Assembly (NCBI RefSeq): GCF_900111125.1
Contig: NZ_FOGE01000003.1
Location: 394,504-458,503 of the forward strand
DNA: 64,000 nucleotides
Origin: Sphingobium sp. YR768
GTDB taxonomy: Bacteria > Pseudomonadota > Alphaproteobacteria > Sphingomonadales > Sphingomonadaceae
Reading direction: 5' to 3'
Shown: positions 8,657-17,780 of the stretch, piece by piece
Numbering within the stretch: position 1 is the stretch's first letter
Layout: every line of letters begins with the position of its first letter
Position numbers and translations under genes: made by a program
Notes under the pieces: generated by a model
What the model was told of the DNA's origin: nothing
Databases searched by the model: none
What the model saw: the letters and a program-made list of their open reading frames with translations, nothing else

Positions 8657-9175
8657 ATGCGCAACGGACCGATATTGGGCGCGGTGCTCGCGGGTGGACG
8701 CTCCAGCCGCTTTGGCAGCGACAAGGCGATGGCCCTGCTGAACGGCAAAACTTTGCTCGATCATGCCAGCGCCAGCCTCGCCCCCCATGTCGCCGAACTG
8801 GTGATCTGCGGCCGGGCGGATGGCCTTGCCGACCGGCCTTATCCCGACATGGGACCATTGGGCGGCCTCAATGCAGCGCTGCACCATGCGCTCAGCCATG
8901 GCTTTGTCGGCGTGCTGACCACCGGCTGCGACATGCCGCTCTATCCCGACATGCTGCCCGCCGCCCTGATCGGCGATCGACCCGCAATTCTGAAAGGCCA
9001 GCAACTGCTCGGCTGGTGGCCTGCAACTCTGGCGTTCGAACTGGACGCGCACCTGAATGAAGAAAATAGCCGGTCCATCTATGGCTGGCTGGACCGGATC
9101 GGCGCGCGGACGGTGGACATGCCCGGCCTGATCCTGCCCAATATCAACCGGCCGGAAGATCTGGCGCGTCTGTGA
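8657..9175 (+). CDS. mobA: Molybdenum cofactor guanylyltransferase MobA
   Basis: A 172-residue nucleotidyltransferase. LAGGRSSRFGSDKAMALLNG near the N-terminus is the GTP-binding signature loop. TTGCDMPLYPDMLP is the metal-binding region. MobA joins GMP to molybdopterin to make the MGD cofactor that FdsA needs, which explains its place divergent from the fds regulator. A good ribosome site (AAGGAG) precedes the ATG. Its 3' end overlaps the convergent permease gene by 32 bases. Confidence 0.94.
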   Translation: MRNGPILGAVLAGGRSSRFGSDKAMALLNGKTLLDHASASLAPHVAELVICGRADGLADRPYPDMGPLGGLNAALHHALSHGFVGVLTTGCDMPLYPDMLPAALIGDRPAILKGQQLLGWWPATLAFELDAHLNEENSRSIYGWLDRIGARTVDMPGLILPNINRPEDLARL

Positions 9176-10292
9176 CACCCACATCTGCGCGCCGCATTTT
9201 GGTGAAGATATTCCAGGTCGCGATGAACAAAGCCGCGATCACCGGGCCGATGATGATGCCGTTGAAACCGAACAGCTCGATTCCGCCCAGCGTGGAGATC
9301 AGCACCACATAGTCGGGGATGCGCGTGTCGCGGCCGACCAGTATCGGGCGCAGCACATTGTCGACCATGCCGATCACCAGCACGCCGCACGCCACCAATA
9401 TGATCGCTTTCCAGATCGCCCCGGTCGCGAACAGATAGATGGCGACCGGCACCCAGATCAGGCCCGTCCCCACCGCCGGCAGCAGGGAGAAAGCGCCCAT
9501 CAGCACGCCCCACAGCAAGGCGCCCTGAATGCCCAGCCCCCAGAAGACCAGACCGCCGATCAGCCCCTGCACGATGGCGACGACGATGCTGCCCTTGATC
9601 GTCGCGCGGATGACGATGACGAATTGCTCGATCAGCGCCTGCCGCTGGCCCGGCCGAAGCGGCGCGGCGGCGGCGATACGCTGCGACAGCGCCTCGCCAT
9701 CGCGCAGCAGGAAATAGGTGAGGTAGAGCATCACGCCCAGCCCCACCATGAAGCTGAAAGCGCTCTGCCCGATCTGGAAAGCCTGCGCCGCCAGCGTGCG
9801 GAAACTGCTGGTCACGCCCTTCGTCACCAGTTCCTGCGCCGCATAGAAATTGCCTAAGCCCAGTCGCCGCAGATAGGGGCGCAGCCAGTCCGGCATGCTG
9901 GCGACCGTTTCGGAAAACAACCGGACGAAGTTGATCTCCCCCGACTGGATCTTGCCATAGAAATAGGCCGCTTCCTGCAACAGCGCGCCACCCAGCACGA
10001 AGGCCGGGACGATCACCACCGCCAATATCAGGAACAGAGTGATCAGCGCCGCGCCGTTCCGGTGTCGGGGCATCGCCGACAATATCTGCCGGTTGAGCGG
10101 CGCGAACACGATCGCCGCGATCACACCCCACAGCACGGCCGCGAAGAACGGCTCGATGACCATGGCGAAGGCGATCGATACGACCAGCACGACGCCAAGA
10201 AAGAAGCCATCCTCGATTTTGGGCGAGACATTCAGCGGGGGCGGTGGGGTGTCCATATCCATGTCTTCGCAAAATTTAGGATCCAAATCCAT
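9144..10292 (-). CDS. AI-2E/PerM-family inner membrane transporter
   Basis: A 382-residue protein with the usual seven to eight hydrophobic helices of the AI-2E (PerM/YdiK) family: an N-terminal pair (GFFLGVVLVVSIAFAMV and after), a long soluble loop, then a C-terminal group ending in LGGIELFGFNGIIIGPVIAA, the conserved family end. The start at ATG 10292 (MDLDPKFCED) leaves 94 bases to the divergent methyltransferase; a longer start at 10385 would abut that gene. Substrate is unknown. Confidence 0.85.
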   Translation of the reverse strand: MDLDPKFCEDMDMDTPPPPLNVSPKIEDGFFLGVVLVVSIAFAMVIEPFFAAVLWGVIAAIVFAPLNRQILSAMPRHRNGAALITLFLILAVVIVPAFVLGGALLQEAAYFYGKIQSGEINFVRLFSETVASMPDWLRPYLRRLGLGNFYAAQELVTKGVTSSFRTLAAQAFQIGQSAFSFMVGLGVMLYLTYFLLRDGEALSQRIAAAAPLRPGQRQALIEQFVIVIRATIKGSIVVAIVQGLIGGLVFWGLGIQGALLWGVLMGAFSLLPAVGTGLIWVPVAIYLFATGAIWKAIILVACGVLVIGMVDNVLRPILVGRDTRIPDYVVLISTLGGIELFGFNGIIIGPVIAALFIATWNIFTKMRRADVGVTDAPDLPAG

Positions 10293-10386
10293 CGCCGAAC
10301 GATCCTCAACGGCTTTCCCCTGTCCTTTTCCCGATTCGCCCGGTAGAGAGGCCGCTTCCTTGCGCTCTTTGGGACCAGCAGACATA

Positions 10387-11187
10387 GTGGCACGCGAAAT
10401 CACCGGATTTTCCAACCCGCTGGTGAAGCGCGTCCGATCGCTGCGGGAAAAGAAATATCGCAAGGCCGAAGGGCTGTTTCTCGCCGAAGGGCTGCGCATC
10501 CTCACCGAAGCGCGCGAAGAGGGCGTCCTGCCCGAAATGCTGTTCCACGCCGGGTCGACGCATCCGCTGGCGCTGGACCTGATCGACGCGATCGAGGCCG
10601 ATGGCGGCGACGTGATCGAAACCACCCCCGACATCCTGAGCAAGATCAGCGGCAAGGATAATGCGCAGGCGGTCGTCGGCGTCTATCGCGACCGGCTGAC
10701 CCCGCTGGCCAAGCTCGACCGCAGCAAGGCCGATATCTGGATCGTAGCGCAATCGCTGCGCGATCCCGGCAATCTCGGCACGATCCTGCGCACCGGCGAT
10801 GCCGTGGGCGCGGGCGGCCTGATCCTGATCGACGATTGCGTCGACCCCTTCTCGGTCGAATCGGTGCGCGCCTCCATGGGCGCGCTCTTCACCCAGTCGA
10901 TCACGCAGGCGCGCTGGGGCGAATTCATGCACTGGCTGCGCGAAGGGCCGGGCGAACTGATCGGCACCAGCCTGAAAGCGACACAGGATTATCAGGAACC
11001 GCGCTATGCCAGCCCCAGCTTCCTGCTGGTCGGCAATGAAGCGCAGGGCCTGCCCGAATCCTATGAAGCCGAATGCGACCAGCTGGTGAAGATGCCGATG
11101 CTGGGCAAGGCCGACAGCCTGAACGCCGCGGTGGCGACCGCCGTCATGGCCTATGAATTGCTGAATCAGAAGCGGCGGCGCGGATAA
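10387..11187 (+). CDS. TrmH/SpoU-family RNA methyltransferase
   Basis: A 266-residue SPOUT methyltransferase with the three family motifs: GNLGTILRTGDAVGAGG, FLLVGNEAQGLPESYEAECD and DSLNAAVATAVMAYELL. An N-terminal substrate-binding region (GFSNPLVKRVRSLREKKYR) is typical of 23S rRNA 2'-O-methyltransferases of the RlmB/TsnR group. The reading frame is open far upstream, but the GTG at 10387 gives the expected length and keeps the divergent permease start free. The exact target nucleotide cannot be told. Confidence 0.87.
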   Translation: MAREITGFSNPLVKRVRSLREKKYRKAEGLFLAEGLRILTEAREEGVLPEMLFHAGSTHPLALDLIDAIEADGGDVIETTPDILSKISGKDNAQAVVGVYRDRLTPLAKLDRSKADIWIVAQSLRDPGNLGTILRTGDAVGAGGLILIDDCVDPFSVESVRASMGALFTQSITQARWGEFMHWLREGPGELIGTSLKATQDYQEPRYASPSFLLVGNEAQGLPESYEAECDQLVKMPMLGKADSLNAAVATAVMAYELLNQKRRRG

Positions 11188-11193
11188 GATTGC

Positions 11194-11259
11194 GTTCCCC
11201 GGCGAAGGCCGGGGTCCAGTTCCACGCTTCGATCTGGACCCCGGCCTCCGCCGGGGAAC
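11194..11259. repeat. Palindromic repeat family B (66 bp)
   Basis: Inverted arms GTTCCCCGGCGAAGGCCGGG..TCCAG and CTGGACCCCGGCCTCCGCCG..GAAC, about 27 bp each with two mismatches, around a short AT-richer centre. It sits 6 bases after the methyltransferase stop and may also stop transcription. No second copy of this family was noticed in the window. Confidence 0.8.
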
Positions 11260-11302
11260 CAGTCGGCGGAACAGAATGCGGGAAAGACGGGGGCAAGGCG
11301 AG

Positions 11303-12577
11303 ATGACACAAACCAGCGGCATGGGCGAAATGTGGCGGCACAAGCGCGTGCTCGCGGCCAGCCTGATCGGCACGGCGGTCGAATTTTACGACTTCTATAT
11401 CTATGCCACCGCCGCCAGCCTGATCTTCCCCTTCCTCTTCTTCCCCGCCTCCTCGCCCACGGCGCAGTTGATGGCTTCCTATGGCAGCCTCGCCCTCGCC
11501 TTCTTCGCGCGCCCGGTCGGCGCGGCGGTGTTCGGCCATTATGGCGACCGCATCGGGCGCAAAGCGACGCTGGTCGCCTCGCTGATGCTGATGGGCGGCT
11601 GCACGCTGCTGATCGGCTTCCTGCCCACCTATCAGATGATCGGCTATTGGGCGCCGGCCATCCTGTGCCTGCTGCGTTTCGGTCAGGGCTTCGGCCTTGG
11701 CGGCGAATGGGGCGGCGCGGCGCTGCTGGCGGTGGAGAACGCCCCGCCCGGCTGGCGCGCGCGCTTCGGCATGTTCCCGCAGCTTGGCGCGCCGGTCGGC
11801 TTCATCGCCGCCAACGGCCTGTTCCTGATCCTGGGCGCCTTCCTGACCGACGAAGCCTTTTTCGAATGGGGCTGGCGCCTGCCCTTCATTGGCAGCGCGG
11901 TGCTGGTAATCCTGGGCCTGTGGGTCCGCCTGAAACTCACCGAAACGCCCGAATTCGCCGCCGCGCAGAAGGAAACGCCGCCACCCGCCGTGCCGCTGGC
12001 GACGCTCCTGTCCTCGCATCTGGGCGCGGCGATCGCGGGCACCTTCGCCTGCGCCGCCTGTTTCGCCGTCTATTATATCGCGACCGCCTTTGCGCTCGGC
12101 TATGGCACCACCGCGCTCAAGATCGACCGCGAAATCTTCCTCGCCATCCAGCTTGGCGCGATCCTGTTCATGGCGCTCAGCATCGTCCTGGCCGGCTGGT
12201 GGTCGGATCGGACCACGCCCACCAATGCGCTGGCATGGGGCTGCGTCGGCACCGTGCTGATGGGCCTCGTCTTCGGCCCGCTGATCGGCACGGCGGCGCT
12301 GCTGCCGATCTTCGTCGCGCTCAGTCTCGCCTTGTTCGTCATGGGCTTCATCTACGGGCCGCTCGGCGCCTATCTGCCTGCGCTCTTCCCGATCCAGTTG
12401 CGCTATACCGGCGCGTCCTTCGCCTTCAATCTGGGCGGGATCGTGGGCGGCGCGCTGGCGCCGATCGTCGCCACCTGGCTGATCGGCGTACAGGGCGTGG
12501 GCCTCGTCGGCCTCTATATGTCGGCCGCCGCGCTTATCAGCCTCGCCGGCCTGTGGTGGACCAGCCGCAAGGCCTGA
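11303..12577 (+). CDS. MFS transporter, metabolite:H+ symporter type
   Basis: A 424-residue, twelve-helix major facilitator. The MHS-family markers are present: GTAVEFYDFYIYATAASLIF in the first helix, the loop GHYGDRIGRK after helix 2, and RFGQGFGLGGEWGGAALLAVE in helix 4-5. Relatives carry dicarboxylates, shikimate or betaine, so the substrate is undetermined. The ATG at 11303 has AAGGCGAG upstream and is preferred over 11276. A long palindrome follows the stop as a terminator shared with the convergent GNAT gene. Confidence 0.9.
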   Translation: MTQTSGMGEMWRHKRVLAASLIGTAVEFYDFYIYATAASLIFPFLFFPASSPTAQLMASYGSLALAFFARPVGAAVFGHYGDRIGRKATLVASLMLMGGCTLLIGFLPTYQMIGYWAPAILCLLRFGQGFGLGGEWGGAALLAVENAPPGWRARFGMFPQLGAPVGFIAANGLFLILGAFLTDEAFFEWGWRLPFIGSAVLVILGLWVRLKLTETPEFAAAQKETPPPAVPLATLLSSHLGAAIAGTFACAACFAVYYIATAFALGYGTTALKIDREIFLAIQLGAILFMALSIVLAGWWSDRTTPTNALAWGCVGTVLMGLVFGPLIGTAALLPIFVALSLALFVMGFIYGPLGAYLPALFPIQLRYTGASFAFNLGGIVGGALAPIVATWLIGVQGVGLVGLYMSAAALISLAGLWWTSRKA

Positions 12578-12587
12578 AGCTTTTCTT

Positions 12588-12650
12588 CTCGGCATCCTCT
12601 GCGCCTCTGCGCGAACCGGATTTGCGCGCAGAGGCGCAGAGGACGCCGAG
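12588..12650. terminator. Long palindrome between convergent genes (family C repeat, likely bidirectional terminator)
   Basis: Arms of about 26 bp (CTCGGCATCCTCTGCGCCTC.. and ..GAGGCGCAGAGGACGCCGAG) with a single mismatch around an AACCGGATT loop. T-rich sequence lies on the outer side in both orientations (TTTTCTT before, ATTTCTGTG after). It lies between the stops of the MFS gene and the GNAT gene. Confidence 0.75.
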
Positions 12651-12670
12651 ATTTCTGTGAGCCTGCGGCG

Positions 12671-13189
12671 CTATCCGATGATCTTGCGCATCAGCAGCAT
12701 CGGCACGCCCTGATCCTCAAAGTCGCGCACGCCTTCGAACCCGAAGCTGCGGTAGAGCGGCACCCCCGCCATCGTGCCCGACAGTTCGAGCGCGGCAAAG
12801 CCTTCCGCCCTCGCCGCCGCTTCGCAGAGCGAGAGGATCAGCGTGCCCACGCCCTTCCGGACATGGTCGGGATGGGTATACATCGCCCGCACCCGCGCCG
12901 GCTCGCTCGCCGGATCGAGCAGCCGGTCGTCCCGCCCGGCGCTGTGATTGCCGCCATAGGCCGTAGCCCGCCGGCTCCAGCCGCCACATCCGGCGATCGC
13001 ATCGCCATCCTGAATGACGAAATAGGTGCCATCGGCAATCAGACGGCTGTCCAGCCCCATGAAGGCATGGCTGGCCTTCACCTGTTCGTCGCTCAGATAG
13101 CTGGATTGCAGCCGGTCGATGGCGAGCGTCATGACGGCGGACAGGGCCGCTTCGTCAGACAGGGTGGCAAGACGATGGGTCAGGGTCAT
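12671..13189 (-). CDS. GNAT-family N-acetyltransferase
   Basis: A 172-residue acetyltransferase. Motif A is visible as VRAMYTHPDHVRKGVGTLIL, where RKGVGT binds acetyl-CoA pyrophosphate. The end LSGTMAGVPLYRSFGFEGV is the family's C-terminal beta strand and turn. Substrate is unknown. It is a single gene, convergent with the MFS transporter and separated from the TonB receptor by a terminator. Confidence 0.88.
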   Translation of the reverse strand: MTLTHRLATLSDEAALSAVMTLAIDRLQSSYLSDEQVKASHAFMGLDSRLIADGTYFVIQDGDAIAGCGGWSRRATAYGGNHSAGRDDRLLDPASEPARVRAMYTHPDHVRKGVGTLILSLCEAAARAEGFAALELSGTMAGVPLYRSFGFEGVRDFEDQGVPMLLMRKIIG

Positions 13190-13204
13190 AAAATTTGTCC
13201 TGCA

Positions 13205-13238
13205 ACGAAAACGGCCGATCCTGCAAGGGACCGGCCGT
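13205..13238 (-). terminator. Rho-independent terminator of the TonB receptor gene
   Basis: On the minus strand the stem ACGGCCGGTCC / GGATCGGCCGT is followed by TTTTCGTTG. It begins about 22 bases after the receptor stop at 13261. Confidence 0.8.
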
Positions 13239-13260
13239 CAGTGTTTTTGTTAGGAAAAGA

Positions 13261-15936
13261 TCAGAACTTGAAGCCGACCTTCCCATACCAGAAGCCGCCG
13301 TTGAAGCCGAAGGGCGACACGTCGGGATAGATATCGCCCGTGAAGCGACCGCCGGTGGACCCATAGACCGGACCCAACGTTCCCTTGGTGTTGGAATATT
13401 TGTCGGGATAATTGCTGAAGAGGTTCTGCACGCCCACGCTCAACGTGAAATTGTCGTTCACCTCATAGCTGGTTTCAAAGTCGAACACGAACTCGCTGCC
13501 GAAGGTCTGCGACACCGGGCCGTCATCGGTCTGGGTATATTTGCCATACCAATTCATGCGCGCGAGCACCGAGAAGGGGCCGCTGTTCCAATTCTCGGTC
13601 AGGATGACACGGGTCTTGGGCAGGGTCTTTTCCAGCTGAGCGACGCGGACATCGGACACGATGTCGGGATCGCGGGCGATGACCTTGGTCTTGTTATAAT
13701 TGAACGCCAGCGTCGTGTTGAAACTGCCCATCGTGTCCGTCGCAAAGCGATAGCTGCCGACGACATCGACACCCTGCGTCCGCGTGTCGAAGGCATTGGT
13801 CAGGAACTGCACTTCGTTGACGGTGGCATAGTTGGCCAGCCCCAGCGACTGGAGCGTGGGCCGCTGCGCGTCGGTGATTTCAAAGGTGCCGGACGTGCCG
13901 ATCCGGTCCTTCACCTTGATGTTATAATAGTCGATCGACAGCGTAAAACCGGGTGCTGGCGTGAACACGGTGCCGAGCGAGAAGCTGACCGATTCTTCGG
14001 GCTTCAATGGCGTCGCGCCCAGGAAAGCCGCGACCGGGCTGGTGACCGGCAAAGTCATGGATTCGATCGCGTTGGGATTGCCGGGGTTGAAGCCGGTCGC
14101 GATGCTGCTGCTGTTGACCTGGCCCGGTGTCGGCGCGCGGAAGCCCGTCGCCACCGTGCCGCGCAGGGCGACGATATCGGGAACGACGGCATAGCGGGCC
14201 GAGAATTTACCGGTGGTGGAATTGCCGAAGTCGGACAGATGCTCATAACGGCCAGCGATACCGAAGGAGAGCTGTTCGGTGACGTCCCCTTCGATGTCGA
14301 TATACAGCCCCTTTGAATTGCGGCTGCTTTCGCCGGCAATGGCAGGTCCGTAACCGGGGAACCCGTTGGCGCCGACCGGCAAGGTGACCGAAAGTTGCGA
14401 CCCGTCCGCATTCAATACGGGCGTGCCGTCCTGATGGAAGACAAGGTTGCCGGTATATTGTCCGATCGCATAGGAAGCCGCGTCGCCCAGGCCCAGTTCA
14501 TAGGATTCGCGGAAATACTGCCCGCCAAAGGCGATGGTGACGGGACTGGCAAAACCGACTTCCCAAGGATAGCTGAAGTCCGCGTTGACCAGCGTTTCGC
14601 GCTGTTCCAGCTTGCCCAGATAGAATTCGGTGGGGGACGTGATACCCAGCGACGGGTTCATCGTGCCGTTCATCGTGTAACGCAGCGTCGATTGGCCATA
14701 GCTGCCCGAAATGTCGTAGTTCAGGCCGAAACCCAATTTGCCCTTGTAACCGACCGTGCCGGAAATATCGTCGATCTTGCCGAAAAAGATCGGCGTGAAA
14801 CCGCCGGGATAGACGCAGCTCCAGTTCTGGACCAGCGGGTCGGAACAGGTCGCAACCTTGGTATAGTCGCGCGTCGTGACTTCATAATCGTTGGGCGCAT
14901 AGACGTTACCGCCCGCAGCGCCTGTCTGGATGCCCGGCCGCGTATTGTCGAAATCGGTGAAATAATCGTTGAAAATGCCGTTCTTGCCGAAGCTGTTGCC
15001 TTCGATATCGACACCGGAGGTGTCGACCGACTGGCGATAGTTGAAACTTTCCTCCTGGAAGCTGTGACCATAATTGCCGAAGAAGTAGATGCTGCTGTCG
15101 TCACCCAGATCGAACCCGCCATTGACGAAGAAGCGGTAGGATTCCATCTTCGGATTGCCGTAGCGCTGCGCCAGCTTGGGCACGCCGATGGTCGGCTGCT
15201 CCTGCGCCAGCAGATGGGCGCCCGCGCGCGTCACGCCACGGCTGGTCTTGCCCGCATTCACATATTCGCCGCTGATGTTGATGAAGCCGCTGTCGCCCAG
15301 TTTGAAGCCGCCGTTCAGGGCGAGCTGATAATCTTCGCCATCGCCCCGATAATATTGGCCATAGCGGGCATAGCCCGAAATGCCGTCCGTATCATCGCGC
15401 AAGGTCATGTTGATGACCCCGGCGATCGCGTCCGACCCATATTGCGCCGAAGCGCCGTCGCGCAGCACTTCAACCGCACGGACCGCAATCGCGGGCACCT
15501 GCGCCAGATCGGCGGAATGGGCGCCAGCCGATTGGGCGTTGGCGCCGATCTGCACCAGGGCGGAACGGTGCATCCGCTTGCCGTTTATCAGGACCAGCGT
15601 CTGGTCAGGCGCCAGGCCGCGCAGGTTGGGGGGACGGACGAAGGACGAGCCGTCGCCTATGGCGTAGCGCGCGACCGAGAAGGAAGGAACGAGGTTCTGG
15701 ATCACCTGGTTCATGTCGGCCGTGCCCTGCTTTTGCAGTTCAACGCCCGAATAGACGTCGATCGGCGTGGGCGATTCCGCCACGGTGCGATCGGTACGGC
15801 GCGTGCCGGTCACGATGATGGTCTGGCCCGGTTCGGCGGCTGCGGCCTGCGGCGGCGCATCCTGCGCAAGAACAGGTGCAGTATAGAGAAGAGAAACAGC
15901 AATGGCGCTGCGCGAAATCAGACCCTTATACTTCAT
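13261..15936 (-). CDS. TonB-dependent receptor (large, ligand unknown)
   Basis: An outer-membrane receptor of 891 residues from the chosen start (MKYKGLISRSAIAVSLL, a clean signal peptide ending VLAQ). A 17-residue longer reading from 15987 would put a basic stretch before the signal. Plug motifs are QTIIVTGTRRTDRTVAESPT, LRGLAPDQTLVLINGKRMHR and AVEVLRDGASAQYGSDAIAGV. The barrel ends in WYGKVGFKF, a normal C-terminal aromatic. The LRGLAPDQTLVLINGKR style is common in sphingomonad receptors for plant-derived compounds, but the ligand cannot be read. An AT-rich promoter region lies upstream. Confidence 0.93.
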   Translation of the reverse strand: MKYKGLISRSAIAVSLLYTAPVLAQDAPPQAAAAEPGQTIIVTGTRRTDRTVAESPTPIDVYSGVELQKQGTADMNQVIQNLVPSFSVARYAIGDGSSFVRPPNLRGLAPDQTLVLINGKRMHRSALVQIGANAQSAGAHSADLAQVPAIAVRAVEVLRDGASAQYGSDAIAGVINMTLRDDTDGISGYARYGQYYRGDGEDYQLALNGGFKLGDSGFINISGEYVNAGKTSRGVTRAGAHLLAQEQPTIGVPKLAQRYGNPKMESYRFFVNGGFDLGDDSSIYFFGNYGHSFQEESFNYRQSVDTSGVDIEGNSFGKNGIFNDYFTDFDNTRPGIQTGAAGGNVYAPNDYEVTTRDYTKVATCSDPLVQNWSCVYPGGFTPIFFGKIDDISGTVGYKGKLGFGLNYDISGSYGQSTLRYTMNGTMNPSLGITSPTEFYLGKLEQRETLVNADFSYPWEVGFASPVTIAFGGQYFRESYELGLGDAASYAIGQYTGNLVFHQDGTPVLNADGSQLSVTLPVGANGFPGYGPAIAGESSRNSKGLYIDIEGDVTEQLSFGIAGRYEHLSDFGNSTTGKFSARYAVVPDIVALRGTVATGFRAPTPGQVNSSSIATGFNPGNPNAIESMTLPVTSPVAAFLGATPLKPEESVSFSLGTVFTPAPGFTLSIDYYNIKVKDRIGTSGTFEITDAQRPTLQSLGLANYATVNEVQFLTNAFDTRTQGVDVVGSYRFATDTMGSFNTTLAFNYNKTKVIARDPDIVSDVRVAQLEKTLPKTRVILTENWNSGPFSVLARMNWYGKYTQTDDGPVSQTFGSEFVFDFETSYEVNDNFTLSVGVQNLFSNYPDKYSNTKGTLGPVYGSTGGRFTGDIYPDVSPFGFNGGFWYGKVGFKF

Positions 15937-16191
15937 CAAAAAGCCCCCTTTTTGCTCTTTTACAGAGGCCTTTTTCGTCATCCCCATCCTATTTTATTAT
16001 TAAATTGTTCGAGCTGCAAAATCCCCCAGCCGAAACTGAAAGTTTCAGCGCAACTACAATCTGTAACAATTGGAAACGGAAGGCTGACATAAATCCACCA
16101 TCAACAAAATGGCCCTTTTTGCCGCAGCGCAAAATCTTTCGCACGGGGCAAAGCCGGACAACCGTCAAACTTTGTCAAATCCTTGTAACAT
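15937..16191. other. AT-rich intergenic region, promoter of the TonB receptor
   Basis: This stretch has no credible gene and is much more AT-rich than its surroundings. It holds a 13-bp palindrome CTGAAAGTTTCAG (16036-16048) and several A/T tracts, consistent with a regulated promoter reading leftward into the receptor. No clear -35/-10 pair is claimed. Confidence 0.5.
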
Positions 16192-16225
16192 AACGAAAAA
16201 GGCGGCGACCCTGGAGGTCGCCGCC
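16192..16225 (-). terminator. Terminator downstream of rplS
   Basis: A 10-bp GC stem (GGCGGCGACC / GGTCGCCGCC) with a 5-base loop is followed on the minus strand by TTTTTCGTT. It ends the rpsP...rplS transcript about 70 bases after the rplS stop. The T-run on the other side (CTTTTTT) could serve the plus strand as well. Confidence 0.9.
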
Positions 16226-16294
16226 TGTATCTTTTTTACAACTGTCAAGAAGCGTCGTTAACCGCTCACCTTTGTGCAGTTAACCCCCTTGCTA

Positions 16295-16660
16295 TCAGCC
16301 CTCGCGGTTGTCGCGGCGCTCGGCAATACGGGCGCGCTTGCCGGTGCGGCCGCGCAGATAGTAGAGCTTCGCACGACGCACGACGCCACGACGGACGACA
16401 GTGATCGAATCGAGGTTGGGCGAATAGAGCGGAAACACACGCTCCACGCCTTCGCCGAACGAAATCTTGCGCACGGTGAAGTTGGAACCCATGCCCTTGT
16501 TCGAACGGGCGATGCACACGCCTTCATAGTTCTGAACGCGGCTGCGCTCGCCTTCGATGACCTTCACGCCGACGCGCAGGGTGTCGCCGGGACGAAAATC
16601 GGGGATATCCTTGGCGAGGGCGGCAATGCTTTCCGCCTCGATCTGCTGGATGATGTTCAT
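16295..16660 (-). CDS. rplS: 50S ribosomal protein L19
   Basis: A 121-residue ribosomal protein, full length for L19. It starts [20 protein letters not shown] and has [40 protein letters not shown] and [20 protein letters not shown]. It acts at the 30S-50S interface. It lies 6 bases after trmD, as in most proteobacteria, and is followed by a strong terminator. Confidence 0.98.
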   Translation of the reverse strand: MNIIQQIEAESIAALAKDIPDFRPGDTLRVGVKVIEGERSRVQNYEGVCIARSNKGMGSNFTVRKISFGEGVERVFPLYSPNLDSITVVRRGVVRRAKLYYLRGRTGKRARIAERRDNREG

Positions 16661-16666
16661 GTAACG

Positions 16667-17404
16667 TCAGTCCTTGGTCTTTTGCTGCGCACCAGAGGGC
16701 GAACGGTCCCGAACGCCGATATGACGTTCCCAAAGGTCCGGCCGCCTTAGCCGTGTATCTGCCTCCGCCTGGTGTTTCCGCCAGGCGGCGATCTTCGCAT
16801 GATCCCCCGATCGCAACACTTGCGGGATCGCACGACCCTCCCATTCCACCGGGCGGGTATAATGCGGATATTCGAGCAGCCCCGTTTCAAAGGACTCTTC
16901 GACTCCGCTGGAAGCCGCGCCCATTACACCGGGAAGCAGGCGAACACAAGCATCGAGCAGCAGCAAAGCCGCCATTTCCCCGCCCGACAATATGATGTCG
17001 CCCATGCTGACCTGCTCGATCGGGCGCGCGTCGAAGATTCGCTCGTCAAACCCCTCGAACCGGCCGCACAAGATGGTCGCGCCCGGCCCCATCGCCAGTT
17101 CGCGCACGCGGCCTTGCGTGATCGGCTTGCCGCGCGGCGTCATCGCCAGCACCGGCAGATCGGGCCGCTTGTCCAGCGCATGGTCGACTGCCTGCGCCAA
17201 TATGTCCGCGCGCAGCACCATGCCCGCGCCGCCGCCCGCGGGCGTATCGTCCACGGTGCGATGCCGGTCAGCCGCGAAATCGCGAATATGGATCGGGTCG
17301 CAGGTCCATTTGCCATCTGCCAGCGCCCGCCCGGCCAGCGACACGCCCAGCGGCCCCGGGAACATCTCCGGATAGAGGGTCAGGATTTGCGCCGTGAAGC
17401 TCAT
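16667..17404 (-). CDS. trmD: tRNA (guanine-N1)-methyltransferase TrmD
   Basis: A 245-residue SPOUT methyltransferase that makes m1G37 in tRNAs. Family features are [39 protein letters not shown], the knot segment [13 protein letters not shown], and [20 protein letters not shown]. The start at 17404 ([15 protein letters not shown]) overlaps the upstream membrane-protein stop by 4 bases; the frame is open further but only as a shadow. rplS follows. Confidence 0.97.
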   Translation of the reverse strand: MSFTAQILTLYPEMFPGPLGVSLAGRALADGKWTCDPIHIRDFAADRHRTVDDTPAGGGAGMVLRADILAQAVDHALDKRPDLPVLAMTPRGKPITQGRVRELAMGPGATILCGRFEGFDERIFDARPIEQVSMGDIILSGGEMAALLLLDACVRLLPGVMGAASSGVEESFETGLLEYPHYTRPVEWEGRAIPQVLRSGDHAKIAAWRKHQAEADTRLRRPDLWERHIGVRDRSPSGAQQKTKD

Positions 17405-17685
17405 TTGCGCCGCCGCGCGCGCAGTCGCGCCGCCGAAAAGCCACCCGCCACGCAGATGATGCCGCAAACCAGCAGGGTCAGCCCCAGTTGCAGCAACAGA
17501 TCGGACCAGGGATCGCCCCGATGCTGCATCGCCGGCAGGATGAACAGCAACGGCATAGGCAGGACCAGCGCCAGCGCGGTCACAGCCTTGATCCGCATGG
17601 ACCATGTCACGGTCCACAGGCGCCAGCCTGCCGCGACAAGGAACAGCAGATAGGCGCCAAGCATGATTTGCGGAATGATGGGCAT
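17401..17685 (-). CDS. Small hypothetical membrane protein
   Basis: A 94-residue protein with three predicted membrane helices (roughly residues 5-22, 33-50 and 66-84) and a basic tail ([11 protein letters not shown]). No family was recognised. Its stop overlaps the trmD start by 4 bases, so the two are translationally coupled. This is not a standard member of the rimM-trmD block. Confidence 0.7.
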   Translation of the reverse strand: MPIIPQIMLGAYLLFLVAAGWRLWTVTWSMRIKAVTALALVLPMPLLFILPAMQHRGDPWSDLLLQLGLTLLVCGIICVAGGFSAARLRARRRK

Positions 17686-17780
17686 GACCGGCGCTTAGAG
17701 CGATTTCCAGCCAGATGGAACATCTGACGATCAGAAATCGCGGAAATCAAAGATCATTGATACGGGCCGCAGCGTCCAGA

